This document shows, one piece after another, positions 9,214 to 18,455 of a stretch of DNA of 64,000 bases. Position numbers and translations under genes: made by a program. Source of the stretch: Treponema sp. Its GTDB lineage: Bacteria; Spirochaetota; Spirochaetia; Treponematales; Treponemataceae. Under the pieces are notes generated by a model. The model was not told where the DNA came from, ran no database searches, and saw only the letters and a program-made list of their open reading frames with translations. Where the stretch lies: NCBI GenBank assembly GCA_012520945.1, contig JAAYNH010000076.1:18169-82168 (forward strand). The letters are read 5' to 3'. How positions within the stretch are numbered: the first letter of the stretch is position 1; each line of letters begins with the position of its first letter.

Positions 9214-11058
9214 TTAATTATTTAACTCCGAAATTTGTGATTTTATAAAATCAATTGACTTAGATATTGCATCTTCAACAGACATTATTTGTGAATTATC
9301 CAATGTTCTGATTTTAAATTCAACGTTTGGAAGATTTTTGTCGCCAACAACAATGCGGACAGGAAAACCTATTAATTCAGAATCTTTAAATTTTACGCCA
9401 GGTCGTTCATTGCGGTCGTCTAAGATTACTTCAATTCCATTTGTCTTTAAATCTTCATAAATTTTATCGGCTACGGATTTCATTTCATTTTCATATTTTA
9501 CCGGAACAATAACAACGTGATAAGGAGCTGTTGAAACAGGCCAAGCAATTCCCATATCATCATGGTGTTCTTCTATAATAGATGCTAAAGCTCGATCCAC
9601 GCCAATTCCATAACATCCCATTGTAGGAATTTGTGGTTTCCCATTTTCATCTAAATATGTAACGTTCATGCTTTTTGTGTATTTTGTACCAAGTTTAAAA
9701 ATATGTCCTAATTCATTGCCTTTTTTGCTGTAATATGTTGCTCCACAAGAACAAGTATCACCGGCGACAACAGTGCGAACATCTGCACACATATATGGAA
9801 GAAAATCGCGTCCGGGTTCAACATGACGAAGATGAACGTCTGTTTTGCGTCCTCCTGTGTATGCATCATGCATAACAGCGAAAAAATTACCGGATTTACC
9901 TGTCATAACAGAAAAATCACAGATAATAGGTATGTTTTTCAGTCCAACAGGGCCAACAAAACCAACAGGAGCTCCGGAAAGGCGAATAATATCTTCTTCG
10001 CTAGCAAGTTCAACCTCTGCAGCCTTTAGTAACGATGATAATTTTGCTTCATTAATTTCTAAGTCTCCGCGAATACAAATAGTGACAAAGCATTCAGGAT
10101 AATAGTATTCGCCAAATTCACTGTCTTTTATGCGTTTTAGATTTGTGCCGCCGGGAGCAGTAGTTAAATCCAATGCACAGTTATAAACTTTGTATATAAT
10201 GGTTTTGATAAATTCTTGAGAAGTTGTGTCAAAAAATCTTTCCAAATCTTCAATGGTTTTTACTCCAGGAGTTGAAACTTCCTCAATTGAGGCATCTGTT
10301 TTTGTTTGCGGAAAACCTGCTTTGTTTTTGGGAATATCAGGTGCACAAGACGCTTTTTCTGTGTTTGCAGCGTATCCACATTTTGGGCATAAAATTAATG
10401 TATCATCGCCTACATCACTTTCAACCATAAATTCTTCACTGCCGGAACCGCCCATGGCTCCTGAATCTGCACGAACGGGAATGACAGAAAGACCGAGTCG
10501 TTTGAAAATGCGTCGATATGCAACAGCAAATTTATCATATGTTTCATCTAAACTTTCTTGAGTTGCATGAAAAGAATATGCATCCTTCATTGTAAATTCA
10601 CGACCACGCATAACACCGTAACGAGGACGAATTTCATCACGATATTTTGTATTTATTTGATACGTTGTAATGGGTAATTGTTTATATGAAGAAAGTTCAT
10701 CGCGAATGAGTGCGGTAAAAGCTTCTTCAGCCGTTGGGCTAACAACTAATTCTGCTTTAACACGGTTTACAGCTCTTAACATACCTTCACCCATTGTTTC
10801 CCAACGACCTGATTCACGCCAAAGTTCACCGGGAACGATAACGGAAGGTTTAAATTCCAATGCACCAATGGCATCCATTTCTTCACGGATAATATTTTCT
10901 ACTTTGCGAAAAGAACGCAAACCAAGAGGTAAATATGCAAATAATCCGTTCCCTAGTTTTCGAAGCATTCCGGAACGTAACATTAATTGGTGACTTGCAA
11001 TAACCGCTTCGGCAGGATTTTCGCGAAGGGTTGCAATTAAAGTTTGTGACATTTTCAT
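9214..11058 (-). CDS. proS: Prolyl-tRNA synthetase (bacterial type)
   Basis: A 614-aa class II synthetase charging tRNA-Pro. Motif 1 lies in the first ~100 residues (LPLGLRSFRKVENIIREEM) and motif 2 around residues 140-160 (RPRYGVMRGREFTMKDAYSF). The YbaK-like editing insertion spans about 230-390 (GAPVGFVGPVGL), motif 3 contains MGCYGIGVDRALA, and an anticodon-binding domain ends the protein. This is the long, editing-competent bacterial form. The start at 11058 (MKMSQ) has no Shine-Dalgarno; a -10 box ends 7 bases before it. The second Met, two codons in, is an alternative. Confidence 0.95.
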   Translation of the reverse strand: MKMSQTLIATLRENPAEAVIASHQLMLRSGMLRKLGNGLFAYLPLGLRSFRKVENIIREEMDAIGALEFKPSVIVPGELWRESGRWETMGEGMLRAVNRVKAELVVSPTAEEAFTALIRDELSSYKQLPITTYQINTKYRDEIRPRYGVMRGREFTMKDAYSFHATQESLDETYDKFAVAYRRIFKRLGLSVIPVRADSGAMGGSGSEEFMVESDVGDDTLILCPKCGYAANTEKASCAPDIPKNKAGFPQTKTDASIEEVSTPGVKTIEDLERFFDTTSQEFIKTIIYKVYNCALDLTTAPGGTNLKRIKDSEFGEYYYPECFVTICIRGDLEINEAKLSSLLKAAEVELASEEDIIRLSGAPVGFVGPVGLKNIPIICDFSVMTGKSGNFFAVMHDAYTGGRKTDVHLRHVEPGRDFLPYMCADVRTVVAGDTCSCGATYYSKKGNELGHIFKLGTKYTKSMNVTYLDENGKPQIPTMGCYGIGVDRALASIIEEHHDDMGIAWPVSTAPYHVVIVPVKYENEMKSVADKIYEDLKTNGIEVILDDRNERPGVKFKDSELIGFPVRIVVGDKNLPNVEFKIRTLDNSQIMSVEDAISKSIDFIKSQISELNN

Positions 11059-11065
11059 AAAGAAT

Positions 11066-11094
11066 ATTGTACTAAAAATGTGGATTTTAGTAAA
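11066..11094 (-). promoter_or_regulatory. Promoter of proS, probably leaderless
   Basis: Minus strand TTTACT (11089-11094), 17-base spacer, TACAAT (11066-11071), 7 bases to the ATG. Confidence 0.55.
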
Positions 11095-11099
11095 TTGTG

Positions 11100-11137
11100 T
11101 GGTATAATATTCTTAGAAGATTTTTTTAGAATGGGGG
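11100..11137 (+). promoter_or_regulatory. Extended -10 promoter and ribosome-binding site of the lipoprotein operon
   Basis: TGG-TATAAT (11100-11108) forms an extended -10 with no good -35. GGGGG at 11133-11137 sits 6 bases before the ATG at 11144. Confidence 0.6.
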
Positions 11138-11143
11138 CAAAGC

Positions 11144-13903
11144 ATGAATAAAAAAATATTAATTATTACATCGTTCGTGTTTTTCATAATTAGTCTTGTG
11201 TCCTGTGATTGGCAAGTGCCAAAGAGAATTACAGTAAAAACTTCTCCGACATTTAACGCATCTGCGGGAACAGTTGAAGTAAAATTATCAGATTATCTTA
11301 CACCGGAAAAAATTAAGGAAATGATTTCCGGAAATGAAGAAGCAAAATTTAATGTAATGGAATATACAGCAGGACAAACGGGTGCCATGACGTATTTAGT
11401 ACATTATCCTTTGGAAAAAATTTCTTTTGATTTTACAGAGTCATTGGGTAGTATTTCAGAATCATTGGGAAACTTAAGTTTTGGTGATGGACTATCTGAG
11501 AATGGTGGAGCTACAGTATCAATTCCTGAAATTTCACAAGAAATTCCACAAAGTACGGGCATTGATATTGCTACAAAACTTATTGAAAACGTAAACAACG
11601 GTATGTTGCCAATAGACATAGATATTTTGGTTGAAACCGGAAGTCCGTTTGAAACATCGGTAGAAATAGGTCCGATTCCATTTGAAGTTAAAGACGATGA
11701 TAACAAACCTTTGCTTGATAATGTTGTTTTTGGTGCCGATTCGGTTTTACGTTTTCATTTTTCAAAACCTACTAATGCAGGAATTGATTATTCTTTGAAA
11801 ATTGACGCAATTGAGTTAAAGCTTGGCGATTATGATGATTCAGGTCCTTATCCTGTTTTACATAATGCTACTCTTTTGGCAAGCACAGACTCTTCTGTGC
11901 CTTTGATTATGACTCAGCCGGGCGGATGTGTTGCAGAATTAGATATGTCAGGAAAAATATTGCCTACGGAATCGTATCTTTATATTAAAGCAACAACTTC
12001 CGGAGGAGAAACGGGGCTTGCAAGCACAACGGCAGTAACATCAATAAAAGACGGTTCAAGTATTACAAGTGCAGAAGGTTTTTCTTTGGAAAATCCTATT
12101 TCGGAAAATATTGATACAACACAAATTCAGCTTTCGATTATTGAAGGAATCGATATACTTAAAGAAGCAACCATTTCAGAAGGTTCTTTGCAATTAAGTA
12201 TCAGTGTGCCGAATTATGACCAATGGCGCGGTGTAACAACTGCAGTTTCATTAAATATAACACAGTCGGGGGGATTAAATAAAACAGTGGTAAAAACAAC
12301 GGATAATCCTATAGTTATCGATTTGTCGGGACAAACATTGAATACTAATGATATTGAAGTTAGTGGTGCTGTAGAATTTTCAATAGTTTCGACGGAAGAA
12401 AATCCTTCAAAAGTTGTTTTGCCTGAATCTGAAAATATGAATGTTTCTGTAAATATGGGAATGGGTATTCAAGGATTTTCTTCGGCAACGGTAAAAGTGC
12501 CTGAAGAGTTGAAAAATAATTTGAGTCAAACACAGGAAATTCCTGTTCCGGCAGAAATAAAAAGTTGGATAAAAGAAATTCAGTTCAATAAATTTGGTGT
12601 TGAGTTTGTTTTAGATTATGGATTACCGATAGACAACGTACTTGGTATGAATGTTAAATCAACAGCTTTGACTATTGATGATACAATGAGCTTTGAAAGA
12701 ATCGGAGAAGAAACCGAAATTACTCAAAAAATTGAAAAAACAGACTTGATTTTAAAACCGCGGGAACTTGAAAACTTTGATTTTGAAATTGAAATTGTTT
12801 TGCCGGGATATTCAGTTGAAGGTTCAAATTCATATATGACACTTGTAAATATTGAAACGGGAAAAGATGTTGTGTTTGGTGTTAAAAATGTTACGTTGAT
12901 AACAGATTTGAAAAATGTAACAATAGCACCGGAGGGAGAAGAAACGGATATAAGTGGAGCTTTCCCGCAAGAAGATGCCGAGCCTTTAGACATAAGTGTC
13001 TTAGCAGATTATTTGAAAGACTTGGAATTTGATGACATTGAAGGGAAAATTTATTTATCAAGTGATTTGTTAAAAACTGTTTTGACTGAAAATGCTCTTC
13101 AAGGCAAGGTGTGGGGAACGTTCACAGAAGAAAGTGTTTCGACGCGTGTTGATATGATTGGTTCAGAATCTGGAAGCGCTCCGATTAATTTTGTTACGGG
13201 ACCTGTTTTTGATTTAGAAAGTGCAACGCACACAACAGAATTGCCGGCAGCAAGTGCAAATATTAATTTTGAAACGTTGTTTAATTCACATCCGGCAGAT
13301 TTACGATTAAATTATTTATTTTCTTTTGATGAAATTACTGTAACGAAAGAACAAATTGAATCCTTGGGTGAAAGTCCTGCCGAAATTTCTTGTGATATTG
13401 TGCTTGTTCTTCCATTTAAACTGAATATTGTTGATGGTAAAGATAGTGCTAGCTTTGATTTGTCAAAATTAATATATGGAGATGAATCGCCACGAAAAGA
13501 TTTACTTAACAGAACGGAACCTCTGGATACCGCTCAAATTAATGAGTTTATAGAAGATGCTTCAATCAAGATGGAATTAGTATATGAAAACAATTTAGGT
13601 ATAGCTTGTTCGGCAATACTTGAAGATATTAATCCTGAATCAGGTTTGGAAAACTCAATTAAAAGCTTTGTTATTAACAAGGGCAAGGGAAATACATCTG
13701 TAACTTTAACTAAACCTGAGATGGAATATATGCTACAAACTGTGCCTTTTTCGCCTAATTTGTTTTTAGCATTAAATGATGATGTTGTTATTCCGCCTGC
13801 AAGTGAAAATCCGAATATAAAGATAACAATTAAAATGACTGTTGATTCAAAGGTTGATTATACAATTGAGTTAGATAAAAATTCTGAAAGCGAGGGGGAA
13901 TAA
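11144..13903 (+). CDS. Large lipoprotein of unknown function (919 aa)
   Basis: A lipoprotein signal peptide ends in the lipobox LVSC (Cys21), so the mature protein is lipid-anchored. The remaining ~900 residues have no family I recognise. They are acidic, poor in Cys and Trp, and strongly beta-prone. They look like a series of Ig/jelly-roll-like modules with recurrent phrases (V-K-V-P-E-E-L, I-x-I-E-I-V-L-P-G-Y, I-x-C-D-I-V-L-V-L-P-F) and short helical segments of the type L-x-D-Y-L-x-D-L. The next gene starts 2 bases after the stop and encodes an exported, probable outer-membrane protein. The pair likely works together at the cell surface. Confidence 0.75.
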   Translation: MNKKILIITSFVFFIISLVSCDWQVPKRITVKTSPTFNASAGTVEVKLSDYLTPEKIKEMISGNEEAKFNVMEYTAGQTGAMTYLVHYPLEKISFDFTESLGSISESLGNLSFGDGLSENGGATVSIPEISQEIPQSTGIDIATKLIENVNNGMLPIDIDILVETGSPFETSVEIGPIPFEVKDDDNKPLLDNVVFGADSVLRFHFSKPTNAGIDYSLKIDAIELKLGDYDDSGPYPVLHNATLLASTDSSVPLIMTQPGGCVAELDMSGKILPTESYLYIKATTSGGETGLASTTAVTSIKDGSSITSAEGFSLENPISENIDTTQIQLSIIEGIDILKEATISEGSLQLSISVPNYDQWRGVTTAVSLNITQSGGLNKTVVKTTDNPIVIDLSGQTLNTNDIEVSGAVEFSIVSTEENPSKVVLPESENMNVSVNMGMGIQGFSSATVKVPEELKNNLSQTQEIPVPAEIKSWIKEIQFNKFGVEFVLDYGLPIDNVLGMNVKSTALTIDDTMSFERIGEETEITQKIEKTDLILKPRELENFDFEIEIVLPGYSVEGSNSYMTLVNIETGKDVVFGVKNVTLITDLKNVTIAPEGEETDISGAFPQEDAEPLDISVLADYLKDLEFDDIEGKIYLSSDLLKTVLTENALQGKVWGTFTEESVSTRVDMIGSESGSAPINFVTGPVFDLESATHTTELPAASANINFETLFNSHPADLRLNYLFSFDEITVTKEQIESLGESPAEISCDIVLVLPFKLNIVDGKDSASFDLSKLIYGDESPRKDLLNRTEPLDTAQINEFIEDASIKMELVYENNLGIACSAILEDINPESGLENSIKSFVINKGKGNTSVTLTKPEMEYMLQTVPFSPNLFLALNDDVVIPPASENPNIKITIKMTVDSKVDYTIELDKNSESEGE

Positions 13904-13904
13904 C

Positions 13905-15155
13905 ATGAAAAAGATAGTTTGTTTATTACTTTGTTTGTGTACGTTTGTTAGCCTTTTTGCAGAGATTAATCCTTCCCGACGAAAAGTAGAGTTTGGTTTA
14001 GGTGTAAATCCAGGAATTTCGAATAATTATTTATTACTTGGGGACATTTTTAAAGAAGAAATTGTATTTGATTTTAATGATATTTCAAGAAGCATGGGCT
14101 ACAAAGGATTGAGGTTTGATATAAATGCAGGAATAGATACTTTTTTCAAGATAAATTTAAAGAAAATTAAATTGGATTTTTTTGTAAATGTTGAAGGAGG
14201 CGGATTCCTTAATTTTTCAAAATCTGTGATTGATTTTATTGCAAAAGGAAACAAATTTGACGAGACCTTCATTGGCACAGCAGGAGTTGGTGGAAGTGTT
14301 TATGCAAACATTGGTATGGGTTTTGGGACAACGGTTAGGAAGCATATTATTAAAATAACACCGATATATTTTATGCCTGTAATTTATATTCCAAACACTT
14401 CTGCAACGGTGACCGTTGTTACAAAGTCAAGTGGTGCAATTAAGGCGGAAGCTGAAATAAATTTAGCGGTGCATTCTCCTTTCTCTTTAAATGATGGCAT
14501 GAATAATTTTGATGCAGCATCTTTGTTCGGTTGTGGTGGTATGGATATTACAATGGAAGCAGAATATCCGTTGATGAGTTTTTTGGATTTGGGAATAAAG
14601 ATGACAGGCTTTCCGCTTGTACCTGCACGTTTAAATTATGTGATGAAACAAAAAATTACTGAAAAATTCGAAGTTGATGATAGCGGAATTATCGGACTGG
14701 CAACTCAAGAACCTCCAGAAGGCGAAAATACTACTTACGGAGAATTTGAAGTTAGTGATTTTGAGTTTTCACAAAATGAAAATCTGAAAATTTATCGGCC
14801 TTTCAAAATATCTTTTTTAGCAGCATATAGACCTCTGAAAAGTGATTTGCTTGTTTTGAAACCTGTTGTTGCTTTTAAGTTCAATGATCCTTCATCTCAA
14901 TTTACGGGAATGTTTTTAACAAAAGGCTTTGACTTAGAATTTGGGATGAAAGTCGAATCATGGCTTTTGAAGATGATAGGTTTAGGTTTAAATATGTATC
15001 GAGAAGACGCTGTTTGGAAACAACAGCTTATGATGATTTTAGATTTAAGAGTTTTTGAACTGGATTTATTTGTAGGTATGGAGTCAAGTAATTTTTTGCA
15101 AAGTTTTGCAGGAAGAGGATTGAACGTCGGACTGTTTTTGAAATTTGGGTTTTAA
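13905..15155 (+). CDS. Probable outer-membrane beta-barrel protein (416 aa)
   Basis: A signal peptide (~1-20, ending L-F-A-E) is followed by a chain of alternating hydrophobic and polar residues with many Gly and aromatic residues, typical of amphipathic beta strands. The last residue is Phe after a strand-like G-L-N-V-G-L-F-L-K-F-G-F, the usual C-terminal signature of outer-membrane barrels. I do not recognise a named family. It is encoded 2 bases after the large lipoprotein gene, with a Shine-Dalgarno (AGGGGG) inside the end of that gene, so the two are co-translated. A terminator follows. Confidence 0.75.
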   Translation: MKKIVCLLLCLCTFVSLFAEINPSRRKVEFGLGVNPGISNNYLLLGDIFKEEIVFDFNDISRSMGYKGLRFDINAGIDTFFKINLKKIKLDFFVNVEGGGFLNFSKSVIDFIAKGNKFDETFIGTAGVGGSVYANIGMGFGTTVRKHIIKITPIYFMPVIYIPNTSATVTVVTKSSGAIKAEAEINLAVHSPFSLNDGMNNFDAASLFGCGGMDITMEAEYPLMSFLDLGIKMTGFPLVPARLNYVMKQKITEKFEVDDSGIIGLATQEPPEGENTTYGEFEVSDFEFSQNENLKIYRPFKISFLAAYRPLKSDLLVLKPVVAFKFNDPSSQFTGMFLTKGFDLEFGMKVESWLLKMIGLGLNMYREDAVWKQQLMMILDLRVFELDLFVGMESSNFLQSFAGRGLNVGLFLKFGF

Positions 15156-15164
15156 AAAACTGTT

Positions 15165-15231
15165 AAAAAAAGGGCTGTCCAATATTTGAAAAAGCATAAA
15201 AGCAAACATTTCAAAAAAGGGCAGCCTTTTT
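15165..15231. terminator. Hairpin between convergent genes, probable bidirectional terminator
   Basis: Outer arms AAAAAGGGCTGTCC and GGGCAGCCTTTTT pair with one bulge and one G:U. An A run on the left and a T run on the right would serve the lipoprotein operon (+) and the small membrane protein (-). Confidence 0.7.
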
Positions 15232-15249
15232 AATTGATAAAAAAATGTT

Positions 15250-15462
15250 TTAGCGTTTGGTAATCCAGCCGAAGATAGCAACTATCCAACCGACAATAAT
15301 CATATAAAATCCAATGTAAGCGGCTTTAAAAATAGAAGATTTAAGAACTTTTACTAAGAAATTATCTTTGTATGTAATTATGAGGATTAATCCACCAAGA
15401 ATAGTTACAATGAGTGCAAGTAATTTTAAAGTTTCTGCATTACGAATTGAAAAAAACAACAT
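15250..15462 (-). CDS. Small two-helix membrane protein (70 aa), tentative
   Basis: The product is almost entirely two hydrophobic helices (~13-30 and ~47-66) separated by a Lys-containing loop, with a basic end (ITKR). The codon pattern looks protein-like, but no family is recognised. The ATG lies directly against the T run that ends the SRP RNA terminator (15463-15469), and there is no Shine-Dalgarno. Translation would need read-through of that terminator or an internal start. A real small membrane protein is likelier than chance because the hairpin downstream is correctly placed. Confidence 0.45.
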   Translation of the reverse strand: MLFFSIRNAETLKLLALIVTILGGLILIITYKDNFLVKVLKSSIFKAAYIGFYMIIVGWIVAIFGWITKR

Positions 15463-15488
15463 AAAAAAAGGACTTTTCAGAAAAGTCC
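15463..15488 (-). terminator. Terminator of the SRP RNA gene
   Basis: Minus strand GGACTTTTC, 2-nt loop, GAAAAGTCC, then seven T. The T run touches the ATG of the next ORF. Confidence 0.75.
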
Positions 15489-15596
15489 AGGTGATCTACG
15501 GCACAAAATCAAACAATCTACCGCTGCTTCCTTCCGGATCTGACGGGGTTTGAAAGAAGATTTTTGCATAGGACCTGGACATTTCAAAAAAGTCCT
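15469..15596 (-). ncRNA. ffs: Signal recognition particle RNA (small bacterial 4.5S type)
   Basis: The minus strand contains the universally conserved SRP apical loop TCCGGAAGGAAGCAGCGGTA (about 15518-15537). It is flanked by helix arms that close with CCAGGT near 15574-15579 and ACCTGG near 15487-15493. The mature RNA is ~96-100 nt (about 15485-15580). Beyond it, the flanks continue the same helix: the 5' AAGGACTTTT and the 3' AAAGTCCTT are complementary, making an extended precursor stem of ~25 bp. The 3' flank alone also folds as a terminator (GGACTTTTC/GAAAAGTCC plus T7). This RNA binds Ffh for co-translational targeting. Confidence 0.93.
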
Positions 15597-15675
15597 TATG
15601 CTAATAATATAATATAAATCTTTTTAAATGTAAACATATAATCACAACCAATATAATCATAATTTTAAATTTGAG

Positions 15676-15705
15676 TTGTTAAATTTTTTTATTATGTGTT
15701 ATAAT
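15676..15705 (+). promoter_or_regulatory. Promoter of pepF, probably leaderless
   Basis: TTGTTA (15676-15681), 18-base spacer, extended -10 TGT-TATAAT (15697-15705), 8 bases to the ATG at 15714. No Shine-Dalgarno. Confidence 0.7.
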
Positions 15706-15713
15706 GTTTAATT

Positions 15714-17513
15714 ATGAATGCAAAACAAATACCTGAGCGTAAAGATGTTTCAAGCAATGATAAATGGGACTTGACTACACTTTATAAAACAAATGATGAT
15801 TGGGAAAAAGATTTAAAAAAATTACCGACTTATGCAGAAAAAATTCTTAAATATAAAGATGTTTTATCTGAAAATGCGGATAACTTACTAAATGTGTTGA
15901 AACTACTTGAAGAAAGCGAAAAAATTTCTGAAAAACTTGGAAATTATGCTTTTTTAAATAGTGCAACAGATGTTGCTAATGCTGAATTTCAAGATAAGCA
16001 GGGTAGATATATTATGATTGCTTCAGATGTAGAGGCACAGATTAGTTTTTTAATTCCTGAAATTCAAAGCATACCGGATGAAAAAATTAATAGTTGGATT
16101 GAAGAAAAAAAATTTGATGATTATAGAATTTTTTTGAAAAAACTTTTGCGACTTAAGCCATATATTCTTTCCGAAAAAGAGGAACGTATTTTTGCACTAC
16201 AAACTGAAGCTATGAGTACGGCAAAAAAAACTTTTGGAATGCTCACAAATGTGGATTTAGATTTTGGAACAGTAAAAACAAAAGATGGAGAAAAGCCACT
16301 TAGTCAAACAACGTTTAGTGCATTTTTAGAAAATACTGATAGAAATGTTAGAAAAGAAGCATATACTAAATTTTATAACGCATTTGATGCTCATAAAAAC
16401 ACAATAGCCAGTCTTTATGCCGGTAGTGTTAATATTGACGTTTTTCACGCACGAGCACGTGGATATTCATCGAGTCGTGCTATGGAACTTTTTGATGATA
16501 ATGTTGCTGAAAGTGTCTATGATAATTTGGTGGGAACAATTCGTGATAACTTTGCTCCGTTACATAAATATTACAATTTGCGAAAAAAAGTTTTGAAGCT
16601 TGACGAACTTCGTCATTATGATGTTTATGTTCCTTTAGTTCAGTCCGTTAAAAAAATTACTCCATATGATGATGCAGTAGAATTGCTCCGTCAAGCATTG
16701 TCTCCGCTTGGAGCAGAGTATACAGATATTTTATGTAACGGATTGCAGAATGGTTGGGTCGATAAATACGAAAACAAAGGGAAACGCAGTGGAGCTTTTT
16801 CATCCGGAGGATATACGGGATATCCATATATTTTGATGAATTATAAAGACGAGGTTTTACGTGATGTTTTTACCTTAGCACATGAAGGTGGGCATTCCAT
16901 GCATAGTTATTACTCAGCAAAAAATAATTCGTTTATGCAATATAATTATACAATTTTTGAAGCGGAAGTAGCATCAACGTTCAATGAAGAATTAGTGTTC
17001 AATTTTTTGCTAAAACATGCCGATAATCTAGATGAAAAAGCATATCTTTTATGTAATCGAGCGAGTGATATTTTGGCAACACTTTATAGACAAACGATGT
17101 TTGCTGAATATGAAAAGCGTACACATGAAATGGTAGAAAATGGAACCCCTCTTTCTGCTGATGTTTTAAGAAACGAATACAGGAAATTGCTTGAGGATTA
17201 TTTTGGTCCTCAGATGATTTTTGAACAAACAAGTGATTTGGAAGGATTGAGGATTCCTCATTTTTATAATGCTTTTTACGTTTATAAATATGCTACTGGA
17301 ATTTCTGCTGCCTTGGCTTTGGCATATCGTGTACTTAATGGCGGAGAAAGTGAGAAAAAAGACTATTTTAAGTTTTTATCTTCCGGTGGTTCAAGGTTTC
17401 CTGTGGACTCATTGAAAATAGCAGGAGTTGATATGAATACTACAGCACCAATTCAGGCTGCGATTGAACGTTTTGCATCGATTGTAAATGAACTGGAGCA
17501 AATTTTATGTTAA
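15714..17513 (+). CDS. pepF: Oligoendopeptidase F (M3 zinc peptidase)
   Basis: A 599-aa cytoplasmic metallopeptidase that cleaves short peptides. The zinc site HEGGH is at ~389-393 in L-A-H-E-G-G-H-S-M-H, and the third ligand Glu lies ~25 residues on in F-E-A-E-V-A-S-T. The N-terminal helical region opens with R-x-D-V-x-x-x-D-K-W-D-L-T-T-L-Y, typical of PepF/M3B. The length is normal for the family. It has its own promoter, and the adenosine-deaminase-family gene follows after 17 bases, so the two may share a transcript. Peptide turnover is the likely role. Confidence 0.95.
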   Translation: MNAKQIPERKDVSSNDKWDLTTLYKTNDDWEKDLKKLPTYAEKILKYKDVLSENADNLLNVLKLLEESEKISEKLGNYAFLNSATDVANAEFQDKQGRYIMIASDVEAQISFLIPEIQSIPDEKINSWIEEKKFDDYRIFLKKLLRLKPYILSEKEERIFALQTEAMSTAKKTFGMLTNVDLDFGTVKTKDGEKPLSQTTFSAFLENTDRNVRKEAYTKFYNAFDAHKNTIASLYAGSVNIDVFHARARGYSSSRAMELFDDNVAESVYDNLVGTIRDNFAPLHKYYNLRKKVLKLDELRHYDVYVPLVQSVKKITPYDDAVELLRQALSPLGAEYTDILCNGLQNGWVDKYENKGKRSGAFSSGGYTGYPYILMNYKDEVLRDVFTLAHEGGHSMHSYYSAKNNSFMQYNYTIFEAEVASTFNEELVFNFLLKHADNLDEKAYLLCNRASDILATLYRQTMFAEYEKRTHEMVENGTPLSADVLRNEYRKLLEDYFGPQMIFEQTSDLEGLRIPHFYNAFYVYKYATGISAALALAYRVLNGGESEKKDYFKFLSSGGSRFPVDSLKIAGVDMNTTAPIQAAIERFASIVNELEQILC

Positions 17514-17530
17514 TTTGGGGTAAATAAATT

Positions 17531-18436
17531 ATGGCCAATGTAAAAACTTTTGTCAAACATCCGAAGATTGATGCTCATAATCATCTGAATTTGGGAATGC
17601 GTTATTCAAGATATGCATCATGGGCAGGATTTCTTATTCCAAATTTTCCGCGAAAAATGAGCGGACTTGCAGAAATGCATGAAGTAATTGGTCAATATAC
17701 GCGAACACGCACGGTAACAGCAAAAGATGTGGAAGATTTACTTTGTATGTCAATTGAAGATGCAATTGAAGATGGAATAACGATTCTTGAGGGAAGTGTT
17801 GATATTGGTTTTGTGAAGCATTGTAATGAAGATATCGATCAGTTTTTAGCTTTAGTAGAAAAAGTTAAAAAAAAGTATGAAGGAAAAATAGATTTTCGTC
17901 CTGAGCTTGGATTGGGTAAATTATTTGATAAAAAAAGTCTGAATAAGTGGGTTATTCCTTTGCTTGAAAGTAAAGTTTTTAAAAGTATAGATTTATACGG
18001 CCCTGAAGTTGAAGAAGGCATTGAAGATTTTAAACCGTTTTTTGAATGTGCCGGAAAACTAGGGATTAAACGAAAAGCACACGTCGGAGAGTTCTCAGAT
18101 GCTACATCTGTGCGTACCTTTATTAACTTTTTTGATCTTGAAGAAGTTCAACATGGAATAGGTGCTGCAAATGATGATAAAGTAATACAGTTTATGTTAG
18201 ACAGAAAAATACGTTTGAATATTACTCCTGAAAGCAATGTAATGCTTTCTGCTGTTCCATCTTTACAAGATCATCCTATTAAAAAATTTTATGATGCCGG
18301 TCTAAAAGTAACAATTTGCACAGATGATTTGTTATTCTTTAATCGTACCGTTTCCGAACAATGTTCAGATTTGGTTAAGGCAGGCGTTTTTACAGAAAAA
18401 GAAATTTTTGACATCTTAGATGAAGGGTTAAAATAA
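17531..18436 (+). CDS. Adenosine deaminase family metal hydrolase
   Basis: A 301-aa TIM-barrel hydrolase. Metal ligands are seen as DAHNHLN near the N-terminus, K-A-H-V-G-E (His and general-acid Glu, ~180), V-Q-H-G-I (~209) and C-T-D-D (~262). These correspond to the HxH, HAGE, HGI and STDDP motifs of adenosine deaminases. True adenosine deaminases are usually ~330-350 aa, and the second Asp is followed by L-L rather than P, so the substrate may be a related purine or another amine. It follows pepF closely. Convergent with mnmG, 19 bases between stops. Confidence 0.75.
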   Translation: MANVKTFVKHPKIDAHNHLNLGMRYSRYASWAGFLIPNFPRKMSGLAEMHEVIGQYTRTRTVTAKDVEDLLCMSIEDAIEDGITILEGSVDIGFVKHCNEDIDQFLALVEKVKKKYEGKIDFRPELGLGKLFDKKSLNKWVIPLLESKVFKSIDLYGPEVEEGIEDFKPFFECAGKLGIKRKAHVGEFSDATSVRTFINFFDLEEVQHGIGAANDDKVIQFMLDRKIRLNITPESNVMLSAVPSLQDHPIKKFYDAGLKVTICTDDLLFFNRTVSEQCSDLVKAGVFTEKEIFDILDEGLK

Positions 18437-18455
18437 ATTATAAAAACACAAAAAA

